Counted from the first letter of the stretch, positions 16,707-27,565 are shown. The stretch: DNA of 64,000 nt from Sandaracinobacteroides hominis (GCF_016464365.1 NZ_JADCUC010000002.1:240001-304000); one strand, 5' to 3'. The notes: a model not told the origin generated them from the letters alone. Program-made: numbers and translations.

Positions 16707-18696
16707 GCGGTGGCTCGGCGAAGGGCCGGATGCCGACGGCCTTGTGGATGTCCGCCGGGAACCAGATCGTTCCGCCCTTCACCACCATCGAGATGGCGTG
16801 CAGCTGCTTCAGATCGGTGAGCGGGTTGCCCGGCAGCAGCAGGAAATCGGCATAGGCGCCGCGCGCGATGTGCCCCAGAAGCTGGTCGCGGCCCATATAT
16901 TGCTCTGGCGCCAGCGTGCCGAGACGCAGCACCTCGGCGTTCGGGATTCCGGCCTCGCCATAGATCTGCAGCTCGCGGTGCACCGAAATTCCGGTGCCGT
17001 CGTCGGTGCCGGGCAAAAGCCGGATGCCGCGATCGTGCATCAGCTTCAGCAGTTCCTTCACCCTGGCAAAGGCGGCGTCATATTCGGCTGCGTCGGTGGC
17101 GTTGGCGATGGGGGCGATTGCCTGACGGCGGCGGCGCTGCATGCCGATGGGCAGGTGATCGACATAGGCCGCGACCGCCGGGCTGGGGGTGCCGTTGCGG
17201 CTGAGCATCAGCAGCTCCAGCGTCACCGCGGTCGGATCATGGGCGATCTTCTTCGCCACCATCGTGTCCAGCGTATGCGTGACCTGCGGCGCCGACAGGC
17301 TGAGCGCCCCCATCCGGCGCATGGCCGTCAGCCTCAGCGGGGTGCGGGTGTCTTCGCCGGGCTTCAGCACCCAGCCCAGCATCAGCTGGTTGATGTGGGT
17401 GATTTCGTCATAGCCGGCGGCGATCATGTGGTCGGCATCGGTGAAGGCGGGGATGTGGCCCGTCACGGTCATGCCCAACCGGTGCGCCTCGCGGGCGATT
17501 GCCGGCACCCAATCCGGGTTCATGCTGTTGTAGATCTTCACCTGCCAATAATCGCGCGCGGCATACCAGCGGACGGCGTCGACGGCTTCGGCCTCGGAGG
17601 CGGCGATGATGCCGTTGCGGGCGGAATAGTCGCTGCGGCCCTCCAGGAAGCCGTTGGGGACAATGCGCGGCCCTGCCAGGCGGCCGGAGTCGATGTCGGC
17701 GATGAGGCCGGGCAGCACGCCATTGTCGTTGCCCATGTCGCGCACCGAGGTGACGCCGGCGGCGATGTAGAGCAGCGCCGATTCCCGGGTGACGTGCGCG
17801 TGCATGTCGTGCAGGCCCGGGAGGATGGTGCCGCCCTTGCCGTCGATGCTGGCTTCGCCGGGGGAGGCGGGGGTGTCGAGCGGCTGGATTCCGGAAATGC
17901 GGTCGCCGGCGACGACCAGGGAGACGGGATCGCCGAGCTTGCCTGTGGCGGGATCGAAGATGCGGACGTTGCGGATGCGCAGCGGCTTGCCGAGGCGGAT
18001 GGCGAGCTTTTGCTGCAGGGTGGCGTAGCGTTCGGCGGTGAGACGGGTGGCGAGCGCGCTGAGTTCGGGGAGGGCGGCTTCATGGCCTTCGCGCACGGTG
18101 GCGCCGCCGCTGTCGAAACTGGCGAACAGTTCGCCCTTGCTGTCGAGCAGGATGAGTTCGGGGGTGAGGTCGATGCCGGAGAGGGCGAAGGCGCGGTAGG
18201 CGACGCCCCCCACCTTCGCGTCGCCGAGTGGTTGCAGCGCCAGCGTGCCGCCCGGTAGCGCCGGCATCGAGGCATCGGCATCCTTCAGCAGCGCGCGGGC
18301 GTAGAGGCCGAGCGCCCAGGGGCTGCCGTTCTGCGCGACATAGAGGGCGGGGCCGGCGACCGGGGCTTCGCCCGGGCCCATGGAATCGGTCCAGCGGGCG
18401 GTGCTGCCGTCGGTGGAGAAGCGCTCGTCCACGATGCCGCCGAAGGTGGTGGTGCCCTTCAGCAGCCAGCTGGTCGGCAGGCCGTTCTTCCCCAGCTCGA
18501 TCTGTTCGGCGATGGTGGGGCCACGGCCGTTGTTCTTCACGTCATAGCGGATGCTGATCTTGCGGCCCTGCACATCGGCTTCGGCAAAGCCGACCTTTTC
18601 GCCGCCGGCCAGCACCGTCCAGCGGCGGGTTTCGGCGTCAGCGCGGGCAGCAGCGACCAGCGAGATGGCGGCGAGGAAGATCGCTAAAGGGCGCAT
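16690..18696 (-). CDS. secreted amidohydrolase with extra N-terminal domain
   Basis: A 668-residue metal-dependent amidohydrolase (imidazolonepropionase/M38-like). The signal peptide covers residues 1-20 (ending AARADA). Residues about 22-235 form a separate domain of unrecognised type, rich in beta-strand patterns. The catalytic domain follows: LPGLHDMHAHV at 293-302 (metal ligands His299 and His301), a lysine in YWQVKIYNS, histidines in TVTGHIP and EITHINQ, and the catalytic Asp in LLPGTDDGTG. Relatives of this group cleave Xaa-Pro or other dipeptides and amide bonds. The ATG overlaps the stop of the upstream cyclodeaminase-like gene (TGATG), so the pair is coupled. The substrate is probably a small peptide or N-acyl amino acid; this is an inference from context. 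Confidence 0.8.
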   Translation of the reverse strand: MRPLAIFLAAISLVAAARADAETRRWTVLAGGEKVGFAEADVQGRKISIRYDVKNNGRGPTIAEQIELGKNGLPTSWLLKGTTTFGGIVDERFSTDGSTARWTDSMGPGEAPVAGPALYVAQNGSPWALGLYARALLKDADASMPALPGGTLALQPLGDAKVGGVAYRAFALSGIDLTPELILLDSKGELFASFDSGGATVREGHEAALPELSALATRLTAERYATLQQKLAIRLGKPLRIRNVRIFDPATGKLGDPVSLVVAGDRISGIQPLDTPASPGEASIDGKGGTILPGLHDMHAHVTRESALLYIAAGVTSVRDMGNDNGVLPGLIADIDSGRLAGPRIVPNGFLEGRSDYSARNGIIAASEAEAVDAVRWYAARDYWQVKIYNSMNPDWVPAIAREAHRLGMTVTGHIPAFTDADHMIAAGYDEITHINQLMLGWVLKPGEDTRTPLRLTAMRRMGALSLSAPQVTHTLDTMVAKKIAHDPTAVTLELLMLSRNGTPSPAVAAYVDHLPIGMQRRRRQAIAPIANATDAAEYDAAFARVKELLKLMHDRGIRLLPGTDDGTGISVHRELQIYGEAGIPNAEVLRLGTLAPEQYMGRDQLLGHIARGAYADFLLLPGNPLTDLKQLHAISMVVKGGTIWFPADIHKAVGIRPFAEPPLIEGR

Positions 18697-19640
18697 CAGG
18701 CGGCGAGGCTCCGATAGAGGAGGGAGGCGGCGGCCAGGTCCTGCACGGCGTGGCCCAGCGATTTGTAGATGGTGATGTCGGTGTCGGCGGTGCGGGCGGG
18801 GATGCGGCCCAGCAGCACCTCGCCGATTTCGCCGGCGATGTGGCTGTCGTCGATCAGGCCGGCCTCCCTTGCGGCGAGGAATTCGGCGGCGGCGGCGAGT
18901 GCGGAGGCGCGGCTTTCGACGAAATAGCGGCCGCTTGCGACGAGGGCGTTGTCGACCTCCACCGGCCCCGGGGCGCTGGAGCCGACGAGGTTGATGTGGG
19001 TGCCGGGCTGCAGCCATTCGCCGAGCACGACCGGGGTGGCGGAGCCGGTGACGGTGCAGATGACGTCGGCCACGGCGCAGGCCGCACGCAGATCGGGGAC
19101 GGCTTCGGCGCTGAATTCGGCGGCGAGGGCTGCGGCCTTTGCGGTGTCGCGGCCCCAGACCAGCGTGCGGCGGAAATCGCGGACGTGGGGCAGCGCCTGC
19201 AGGTGGGTGCGCGCCTGCCCGCCGGTGCCGACGATCAGCAGGGTTTCGGCGTCGGGGCGTGCCAGCGCGCCGGTTGCCATCGCAGTGGCGGCCGCGGTGC
19301 GGATGTGGGTGACTTCCTCGGCGTCGACCACCGCGACGGGGCGGCCTTCGGTCGGTTCGAACATGACCACGAGCCCGCGATGGCGCCGCCGGCCTGGGCT
19401 GCCGGGATCGGCGAAGACGCTGATCAGCTTGGCGCCGAACATGCCGTCGTCGGCGAGCGAGCCGGGCATTTGCGCGAAGGTGCGGCCTTCGCCCATATGG
19501 ATCATCGTGCGCAGCAGCTGCCGGGTGGTACCGGCGGACAGCGCGGCCATCGCTTCGCGCATGGCGGCGATGCAGCCGGGATAGTCCAGCCGTTCGCGCA
19601 CCATTTCGGCGTCGATCACCAGCAGGTCGTTTCGCTTCAT
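18696..19640 (-). CDS. ornithine cyclodeaminase/mu-crystallin family protein
   Basis: A 314-residue NAD(P)-binding protein of the ornithine cyclodeaminase/mu-crystallin/alanine dehydrogenase family. The Rossmann motif is LLIVGTGGQARTHL; upstream are the family segments FGAKLISVFADP and VVDAEEVTHIRTAAATA; downstream NLVGSSAPGPVEVD and the closing DITIYKSLGHAVQDLAAA. Members may be cyclodeaminases, ketimine or pyrroline-carboxylate reductases, or amino-acid dehydrogenases, so the exact activity stays open. A GGAGGAGCGCCC ribosome site fixes the start at 19640. It is divergent from an Lrp-type regulator and heads an operon with the secreted amidohydrolase. Confidence 0.83.
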   Translation of the reverse strand: MKRNDLLVIDAEMVRERLDYPGCIAAMREAMAALSAGTTRQLLRTMIHMGEGRTFAQMPGSLADDGMFGAKLISVFADPGSPGRRRHRGLVVMFEPTEGRPVAVVDAEEVTHIRTAAATAMATGALARPDAETLLIVGTGGQARTHLQALPHVRDFRRTLVWGRDTAKAAALAAEFSAEAVPDLRAACAVADVICTVTGSATPVVLGEWLQPGTHINLVGSSAPGPVEVDNALVASGRYFVESRASALAAAAEFLAAREAGLIDDSHIAGEIGEVLLGRIPARTADTDITIYKSLGHAVQDLAAASLLYRSLAA

Positions 19641-19757
19641 GGGCGCTCCTCCGCCGGGCAATATAGCCGCTTGCGCGGCCCGCGCTTGTCGCATTTCCGT
19701 CATCGGGCTAGGGATCGCGGCACATTCATGCACAAAAAGTGGAAACGGAGCATAAGC
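19641..19757. promoter_or_regulatory. divergent promoter region, cyclodeaminase-like gene / Lrp
   Basis: A 117-base spacer between two divergent start codons. Lrp/AsnC regulators usually sit next to and control a divergent target, so this is the most likely binding region for the product of the gene at 19758. I could not pick out a clear repeated Lrp site or a convincing -35/-10 pair by eye. Confidence 0.5.
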
Positions 19758-20231
19758 ATGGCGGCCCCGCTCGATCGGCTCGACTACAAGATTCTGGACC
19801 GGCTGCAGATCGATGCGTCGGAATCGTCGAGCGAGATCGCCGACCGCGTCGGCCTTTCGCAGTCGCCCTGCTGGCGGCGGATGCAGCGGCTGAAGGACGA
19901 GGGCTATGTGAAGGCCGAAGTCGCCGTGCTGGACCGGGAAAAGCTGGGCGAGAGCATGTATATATTTGCGCAGCTGAAGATCGGCCGGCTGTCCGACGAG
20001 GAGCGGGACCGCTTTACCCGCGCTGTCGAGGGTATTCCGGAGATCACCGAGGCCTATACGATCTTTGGCGAGATGGACGTGATGCTGAAGGTGCTGGCGC
20101 CAAACATGGACTGGTACCAGAACTTCACCTTCCGCACGCTGCTGCGGCTGCCGGGCGTGCAGGATGTGCGCTCTACCGCGACGCTTTCCGAGATCAAGTG
20201 CACGCACCGGCTGCCGCTGCCGACGCCCTGA
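19758..20231 (+). CDS. Lrp/AsnC-family transcriptional regulator
   Basis: A 157-residue regulator. The N-terminal helix-turn-helix begins LDRLDYKILDRLQIDAS and includes SSSEIADRVGLSQSPCWRRM, followed by LKDEGYVKAEVAVLD. The C-terminal RAM/AsnC ligand domain covers about residues 65-150, with EAYTIFGEMDVMLKVLAPNM and the closing LPGVQDVRSTATLSEIK. GGAAACGGAG lies just upstream of the ATG. Such proteins bind an amino acid and switch nearby amino-acid metabolism genes, so it is the natural controller of the divergent cyclodeaminase-amidohydrolase operon and perhaps of the whole peptide island. Confidence 0.9.
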   Translation: MAAPLDRLDYKILDRLQIDASESSSEIADRVGLSQSPCWRRMQRLKDEGYVKAEVAVLDREKLGESMYIFAQLKIGRLSDEERDRFTRAVEGIPEITEAYTIFGEMDVMLKVLAPNMDWYQNFTFRTLLRLPGVQDVRSTATLSEIKCTHRLPLPTP

Positions 20232-20328
20232 TCGGCGAATAGGCTATGCACGGCGGCGTGGCGCAGCGTGCAATCCGCCCGCCGCCATGCGCCCTTGTTG
20301 CGCTAGGCTGCGGCAAAGGGAGACAGGC

Positions 20329-22026
20329 ATGCGGATCTGGCTGGCGGGACTTGCGGCACTGACATTTGGCGGGGCAGTTGCGGCTGCGCCGGCGCTGGAA
20401 ATCCGCATCGCACCCGCTGCGGCAGACACGCAGGGGCATGTGCCCTGGCTGGATGTGTCGGTGCGGGCGGAAGGGATTTCGGCGAAGGCCGGCGCGCATT
20501 TCCTGCGGCTGCCGGTGACAGCGAACACCGTGCCCACCAGCGCAGACGACATCGGGGCGGTGATCATCTCGGACGCTGCAGGTGCGGTCGCCGCCACCAC
20601 CCGCGACGCGCAGGAAGACGACAGCAACCGCACCCGGCAGTGGCTGGCGCCGCGCGATCTGCAGGGTGCGGTGACGGTCCGCTATCGTGTGCCGATCGAA
20701 GCTGCGAAGCCGCTGCTGAACCTGCCGCAATATGAGCTACGCACCGGCGACGGCGCCTTTTCGGGTGCGGGCAATGCCTTCCTGATCCTGCCCGACGACA
20801 AGGTGGAGCGGACGACGACGGTGCGCTGGGACCTTTCGGCGATGGCGCCGGGTTCGGTGGGCGTTTCCAGTCTTGGCGTGGGTGACGCGACCTCGCACCG
20901 GCCCTTTCCCAGCGAACGGATCGCGGCGACCTATTATGCGGCGGGCAAGGTCGGGGTGTTTCGGGGCGAGGAGGGTTTCTTCGCGGCCTTCACCGGGCAG
21001 CCGCCGTTCGACACCGACGCCGTGCTGCGCTGGGCGGGCAAGCTGCACGGTTTCTATGGCCAGTTCTTCCGGGAAATGCCGCCAAGCTTCGGCGTGTTCG
21101 GGCGGCCCAACCCGCAGAACCCCGGGAGCGGGATCGGCCTGACCGACAGCTTCGCCTTTACCTTCGGGCCGAAATCGACGCCTGAGGAGCTGAAGGGGCT
21201 GCTCGCGCACGAGATGCTGCACGCCTGGGTGAATTCGCTGGACGGGTCGATGGACCAGGCCGGCGGGCTGAGCCGGAGCTGGTTTGGCGAGGGGCTGGCG
21301 GTGAATTACCAGCGGATGCTGCCATGGAGAGCCGGGCTGATCGACGATGCGGCATTCCTGGCCGACCTGAACGAGACGGCGGGGCGCTATTACACCAACC
21401 TGATGATCGGCGTGCCGAACAGCGATATTCCGGCCGGCTTCTGGCGCGATACGCGGGTGCGGGTGCTGCCCTATGATCGCGGCTCGCTCTATTTCGCGGC
21501 GCTCGATGCGAAGGTGCGCAAGGCATCCGGCGGCAAGCGTTCGCTGGACGACATGGTGCGCGCGATGCTGGCGGCGCGGCGCGACGGCAGGCCGATGAAC
21601 GAGGAGCTGTGGCGGAGCCTGCTGCGCGCCGAGTTGGGCGAGGCGGGCGTCGCCGATCTGGATGCGATGCTGGCGGGTGGCGTGGTACTGCCGCCTTCCG
21701 ATGCCTTTGGCCCCTGTTTCGAGCGGGTGGAGAAGCCCCTTCGCAGATTTGATCTGGGCTTCGATCCGGCCAGCCTGCTGTCGCGTCCGCGCGTGGTGAA
21801 GGGTGTGAAGCCGGGATCTGAAGCGGAAAGGGCCGGGCTGAAGGATGGCGACATCCTCACAACCGGTTTTTCGCAGGACGGGCTGCAGGGCGACCAGCAG
21901 GCGTATCTGACGCTGGCTGTGGAGCGAGACGGCAAGCCGATGCAGATCCGCTATCAGCCGCGTGGCGAGACGGTGCCGGCCTGGCAGTGGCAGGCGAAAC
22001 CGGGCTGTGTGACGAAGCTCCGCTAG
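20329..22026 (+). CDS. M61-family zinc aminopeptidase with PDZ domain
   Basis: A 565-residue secreted metallopeptidase. The signal peptide is residues 1-20 (ending AVAAA). The zinc site is HEMLH at 294-298, with the third ligand Glu321 in SWFGEGLAVNY, as in glycyl aminopeptidase (family M61). A PDZ-like segment near residues 500-540 (VVKGVKPGSEAERAGLKDGD) sits at the C-terminus, the usual M61 layout. The start ATG follows AAAGGGAGACAGGC. Together with the S10 enzymes it would let the cell trim peptides from both ends in the periplasm. It lies 97 bases after the Lrp gene in the same direction and may be co-regulated. Confidence 0.87.
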   Translation: MRIWLAGLAALTFGGAVAAAPALEIRIAPAAADTQGHVPWLDVSVRAEGISAKAGAHFLRLPVTANTVPTSADDIGAVIISDAAGAVAATTRDAQEDDSNRTRQWLAPRDLQGAVTVRYRVPIEAAKPLLNLPQYELRTGDGAFSGAGNAFLILPDDKVERTTTVRWDLSAMAPGSVGVSSLGVGDATSHRPFPSERIAATYYAAGKVGVFRGEEGFFAAFTGQPPFDTDAVLRWAGKLHGFYGQFFREMPPSFGVFGRPNPQNPGSGIGLTDSFAFTFGPKSTPEELKGLLAHEMLHAWVNSLDGSMDQAGGLSRSWFGEGLAVNYQRMLPWRAGLIDDAAFLADLNETAGRYYTNLMIGVPNSDIPAGFWRDTRVRVLPYDRGSLYFAALDAKVRKASGGKRSLDDMVRAMLAARRDGRPMNEELWRSLLRAELGEAGVADLDAMLAGGVVLPPSDAFGPCFERVEKPLRRFDLGFDPASLLSRPRVVKGVKPGSEAERAGLKDGDILTTGFSQDGLQGDQQAYLTLAVERDGKPMQIRYQPRGETVPAWQWQAKPGCVTKLR

Positions 22027-22058
22027 CGCGGCGGCTTGCGTTCCTCTAGCGAGGGCGA

Positions 22059-23063
22059 ATGGGTACAGGGGCAAGCGCGACGCAGCGCATCATGGCGTCC
22101 ATCGAGCCGGTCAGGCAATGGATGGACGGGCCTTCGGGCAAGCGGGCGCAGCGCTTTTTCAGCGGCTCGCTGTCGATCCTGATCCTGTGGCTGCTGGCCA
22201 GTTCCATCGCCGAAATCGGCTGGCGGCAGGTGCTGGCGGCGTTGCCGGCCAACCCCTTGTTCTGGCTGTGCTTTGCCGGCGCCTATTTCATCCTGCCGTT
22301 GACGGACTGGTTCATCTATCGCCGCTGGTGGAAGCTGGGCTGGCGCGACATCGGCGTGTTCCTGAAGATGCGGGTGATGAACGAGGCGCTGGTCAGCTAT
22401 TCCGGCCACACCTATTTGCTGATCTGGGCCGCCGAGCGGATGGGGATCGCGTTCGATCCGAAGGCGCCGCCCCCGCGAATCCTGGGCCGGGGTGACGGCC
22501 AGGGGGTCGATCCCGCCACCAGCCCGTTTGCGGCGGTGAAGGACATGGCGATCACCTCCGGGCTGGCGGGCAATCTGGGCACGCTGATCATGCTGCTGCT
22601 GGCGCTGGGGCTGGGCGGCAACGCCGTGGTGGGCGAGGCGTTCGACCGACGGACGCTGGACATATTGATCTGGAGCTTTGGCGCCATGATCCTGCTGAAT
22701 ATCGGCATCGTCGCCTTTCGCGGACGGGTGATGAGCCTGCCGGTGAAGGAGAATATGTTTGCCTTCCGCTGGCATTTGTTCCGGCTGCTGCTGGGGCACG
22801 CGTTGCTCGTACTCAGCTGGGTGGTGGCGCTGCCGATGATTCCGTTCGGCTCGTGGTTCCAGCTCGGCGCGCTGCGGCAGGTGGTGGCGCGGATGCCGCT
22901 GCCCAACAAGGAGCTGCTGTTTGCGGCCATCGCCGTCAGCATTGCCGGGGAAGCCTCGGTGGAGGTGGCGGCGCTGATGGCGGCGCAGGGGGCGCTGCAC
23001 CTGGTGTTCCACGGCATTTCCTGGGCGATGGCGCTGGCCATCGAGAAGCGGCCCGTCTCCTGA
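22059..23063 (+). CDS. polytopic inner-membrane protein of unknown function
   Basis: A 334-residue protein with about seven or eight hydrophobic stretches (for example SLSILILWLLASSIAEI, NPLFWLCFAGAYFILPL, MLLLALGLG, LIWSFGAMILLNIGIV, LLGHALLVLSWVVALPMIPF). I do not recognise the family. The general pattern, with a YSGHTYLLIW loop and an odd charged GRGDGQGVD loop, recalls lipid-flippase-like membrane proteins, but this is weak. The ATG at 22059 gives the longest form; a second Met at 22092 is possible. It precedes the BlaI-type operator by 16 bases and may or may not belong with the repressor-sensor pair. Confidence 0.6.
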   Translation: MGTGASATQRIMASIEPVRQWMDGPSGKRAQRFFSGSLSILILWLLASSIAEIGWRQVLAALPANPLFWLCFAGAYFILPLTDWFIYRRWWKLGWRDIGVFLKMRVMNEALVSYSGHTYLLIWAAERMGIAFDPKAPPPRILGRGDGQGVDPATSPFAAVKDMAITSGLAGNLGTLIMLLLALGLGGNAVVGEAFDRRTLDILIWSFGAMILLNIGIVAFRGRVMSLPVKENMFAFRWHLFRLLLGHALLVLSWVVALPMIPFGSWFQLGALRQVVARMPLPNKELLFAAIAVSIAGEASVEVAALMAAQGALHLVFHGISWAMALAIEKRPVS

Positions 23064-23076
23064 AACCACTTGCCTC

Positions 23077-23110
23077 CTGCTACAAATGTGGCATGCTACG
23101 TTTGTAGCAG
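23077..23110 (+). promoter_or_regulatory. tandem BlaI/CopY-type operator boxes
   Basis: Two near-palindromes, GCTACAAATGTGGC (23079-23092) and GCTACGTTTGTAGC (23095-23108), each fit the BlaI/MecI core TACA-N2-TGTA with one mismatch. They are mirror images of each other, so the whole block is also a longer inverted repeat (CTGCTACAAA at 23077-23086 and TTTGTAGCAG at 23101-23110). They lie 11-44 bases upstream of the blaI-like start, as expected for autorepression. Confidence 0.82.
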
Positions 23111-23120
23111 TGGAGGGGTT

Positions 23121-23528
23121 ATGGTGCCGGTTCTTCCGCGCCGCGAGCGCGAGATTTTCGAGATCCTGTGCGGGCTGGAAGCCGCGACCGCGGCAGACGT
23201 GCGCGAGCGGATGGCCGATGCGCCCAGCTATTCTGCCGTCCGCACGATGCTGGCGCGGCTGGAGGCGAAGGGCCTGATCCGGCACGAGGAAGAAGCGCAG
23301 ACCTATGTCTACAGGGTCGTGCCGCAGGGGCAGGAGGTGCGGAATTCCGCGCTCAGGCAGATGGTTCGGACCTTCTTCGATGGCTCGGCCATAGGCGCGG
23401 CGACGGCGCTGCTGGGCCTGGCGCGCAACCTGCCCGCCGACGAGCTGGAGCAGCTGCAGAAGGTGATCGACCGGGCCAGGGCGGACGGCGCAGGTTCGGA
23501 TGCAGCGCCGGCGGGAGAGCGGGGATGA
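23121..23528 (+). CDS. BlaI/MecI/CopY-family transcriptional repressor
   Basis: A 135-residue winged-helix repressor. The N-terminal domain reads LPRREREIFEILCGLEAATA then ADVRERMAD, with SYSAVRTMLARLEAKGLI as recognition helix and HEEEAQTYVYRVV as wing; the C-terminal helices serve for dimerisation and contain the usual proteolysis region. The ATG at 23121 follows TGGAGGGGTT. Its stop overlaps the start of the M56 sensor gene (ATGA), the standard BlaI-BlaR1 arrangement. Operator boxes sit directly upstream. No beta-lactamase gene lies nearby, so the target set besides itself is unknown. Confidence 0.9.
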   Translation: MVPVLPRREREIFEILCGLEAATAADVRERMADAPSYSAVRTMLARLEAKGLIRHEEEAQTYVYRVVPQGQEVRNSALRQMVRTFFDGSAIGAATALLGLARNLPADELEQLQKVIDRARADGAGSDAAPAGERG

Positions 23529-25285
23529 ACATCGCCTTCCTTCTGGAAATGGGCTGGAAATCGGCGCTGATCGCGGTGCTGGGGCTGGTGCTACTGGCGC
23601 TTCTGCGCGGGCGTTCGGCGAGAGACCGGGCGACGTTCCTGCGCGTGGCGGTGCTGATGCTGCTGACCCTGCCGTTGATGGCAGCCCTGGGGCCGAAGAT
23701 TCCCGTCGAACACCCGCCGCTGATGCCGGCAGCCGAACTGGCGGCTGCGCCGGGCCAGACGGCTTTCGCTTCGCGGCATGGGGCCCCGGCCCTGACCTCT
23801 GCCGGTCTCGCCGCGCCTGCGTTCGACATCGGCTGGCCGGCGATGCTGTTCGCGCTCTATCTGGCCGGGGTTGCAGCGGTGCTGGCGCGGCTGGGCCTTG
23901 GGCTGCTGACGCTGCGCGAATGGACCCGCCGATCCCGCCCGCTGCGCGAGTTCAACTGGCGCATCGCCTTTGACCGGGCGCTGTTGCATGCCGGGTTCCG
24001 GGTGCCCGTGGGCAGCGCCGATCCGGTGCGGCTGCTTGTCTCGCACGATAGCCCGTCGCCGCTGGCGTGGGGCCTGCGCAAGCCGGCGATCCTGATCGAC
24101 ACCGCCAGTGCGGCGCGGCCGCAGGATGCCGAGGCGATCCTGGCGCACGAACTGGCGCATGTCGCCCGGCACGACTGGCTGCACCTGATGCTGGCGCGGG
24201 TGGCGGTGGCGCTGTTCTGGTTCAATCCGCTGGTGTGGCTGCTGGAGCGGCGGCTGGTGCAGGCGGCCGAGGAGGCCGCCGACATGCATGCGGTGGAGCG
24301 GCTGGACCCCGCCGGCTATGCGCAGGTGCTGCTGGCCTGCATCGCCGCGCCGCTGGCGCGGGCACTGCCCGCGACCGCGATAGCCAGCGATTCGGGACTG
24401 GGACGGCGGGTGACGGCCGTTCTGGATGCCGCCGAACGCGGCCGGGGCTCCGGCTCCATCTGGACCGCTCTGGGGATCGGTGCCTGCGTTGCGGCAGCCG
24501 CCCCGATTGCCGCGGTGGAACTGATGCCGGCCACACCGAAGCTGGCGGCCCCCGTCGTCGCCGAAACGCCGGTGGCGATGCCTGTGCAGGTTGCGCCTGC
24601 GGCGCAGGCTGCGCCCGCGTCCCTTGCGACGGAGGCGGATGCGGCCAGCGCGGCGTCTGAACCCGAACTTGCCGAGGTGGCCCGGCTTCTGGAGGAATCC
24701 CCCGCGCCGCCGGTCGCGGGTGCGCCGCCGGCGCCGTCCGAGCCGCTTGCCGCGCCCATGCCGCCTGTCCGGGCTCACCCGGCACCGCCGATGCCGCCGT
24801 CTGCACCTGCTGCGCCGGTCGTGGCGGTGGCGCCGATGGTTTCGGTGACGGTCAGCCCGCCGGCACCACCCCTGCCGCCGGAGCCCTATTTCGATCCGGA
24901 TGCGCTGGCGGAAATGCGTTCGATGGGCATTTCCCCCGGCTGGATGGTCGAGATGGCGCGGGCGATGGGGCGGTCGCGGATCAGCGTCGACGATGCAATG
25001 GAGCTGAAATCGATGGGTATCAGCCCGTCGCGCGTGCGGGACTATGCGGCGGCCGGCTATCCGCGCATCAAGGTCGACGATCTGGTGGAGCTGGCGGCGA
25101 TGGGGATTTCGCCCGGCTATGTGCGGGAAATGGTGGCGGCCGGGTTCGCCGGGCTGAAGTCGGACGATCTGGCCGAGCTGCGCTCGATGGGTGTCTCGCC
25201 GACCTTTGCCCGGCGGATGCGCGAGGAGCGCGGCGTTACCTCGATCGACGAACTGGTGGAGCTTCGGTTGAACGGCGGCCGCTGA
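23525..25285 (+). CDS. BlaR1-type M56 membrane metalloprotease sensor with C-terminal repeats
   Basis: A 586-residue membrane sensor-protease. Membrane segments fall near 12-28, 40-56, 104-126 and 313-330. The M56 zinc site is HELAH at 208-212, with a glutamate-rich EEAADMHAVERL following at 249-260. Residues about 336-455 are an Ala/Pro-rich linker. Residues 457-583 hold about four and a half repeats of 29-30 residues, each with a DDL-x-EL helix and an MG(I/V)SP turn (at 467, 497, 526 and 555). The penicillin-binding domain of true BlaR1 is absent; the repeats replace it. By analogy the protease cleaves the co-encoded repressor on sensing an envelope signal. What the repeats bind is unknown. 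Confidence 0.85.
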   Translation: MNIAFLLEMGWKSALIAVLGLVLLALLRGRSARDRATFLRVAVLMLLTLPLMAALGPKIPVEHPPLMPAAELAAAPGQTAFASRHGAPALTSAGLAAPAFDIGWPAMLFALYLAGVAAVLARLGLGLLTLREWTRRSRPLREFNWRIAFDRALLHAGFRVPVGSADPVRLLVSHDSPSPLAWGLRKPAILIDTASAARPQDAEAILAHELAHVARHDWLHLMLARVAVALFWFNPLVWLLERRLVQAAEEAADMHAVERLDPAGYAQVLLACIAAPLARALPATAIASDSGLGRRVTAVLDAAERGRGSGSIWTALGIGACVAAAAPIAAVELMPATPKLAAPVVAETPVAMPVQVAPAAQAAPASLATEADAASAASEPELAEVARLLEESPAPPVAGAPPAPSEPLAAPMPPVRAHPAPPMPPSAPAAPVVAVAPMVSVTVSPPAPPLPPEPYFDPDALAEMRSMGISPGWMVEMARAMGRSRISVDDAMELKSMGISPSRVRDYAAAGYPRIKVDDLVELAAMGISPGYVREMVAAGFAGLKSDDLAELRSMGVSPTFARRMREERGVTSIDELVELRLNGGR

Positions 25286-25295
25286 GGCAGGGACG

Positions 25296-25322
25296 GAAGC
25301 CCCCGGCGGTGCCGGGGGCTTC
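25296..25322. terminator. bidirectional hairpin between the M56 sensor and katG
   Basis: A perfect 12-base stem, GAAGCCCCCGGC (25296-25307) and GCCGGGGGCTTC (25311-25322), with a 3-base loop, lies between convergent genes. The T-run on the plus strand is weak (GCCGTTT). Confidence 0.8.
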
Positions 25323-25328
25323 GCCGTT

Positions 25329-27565
<2,237 letters not shown>

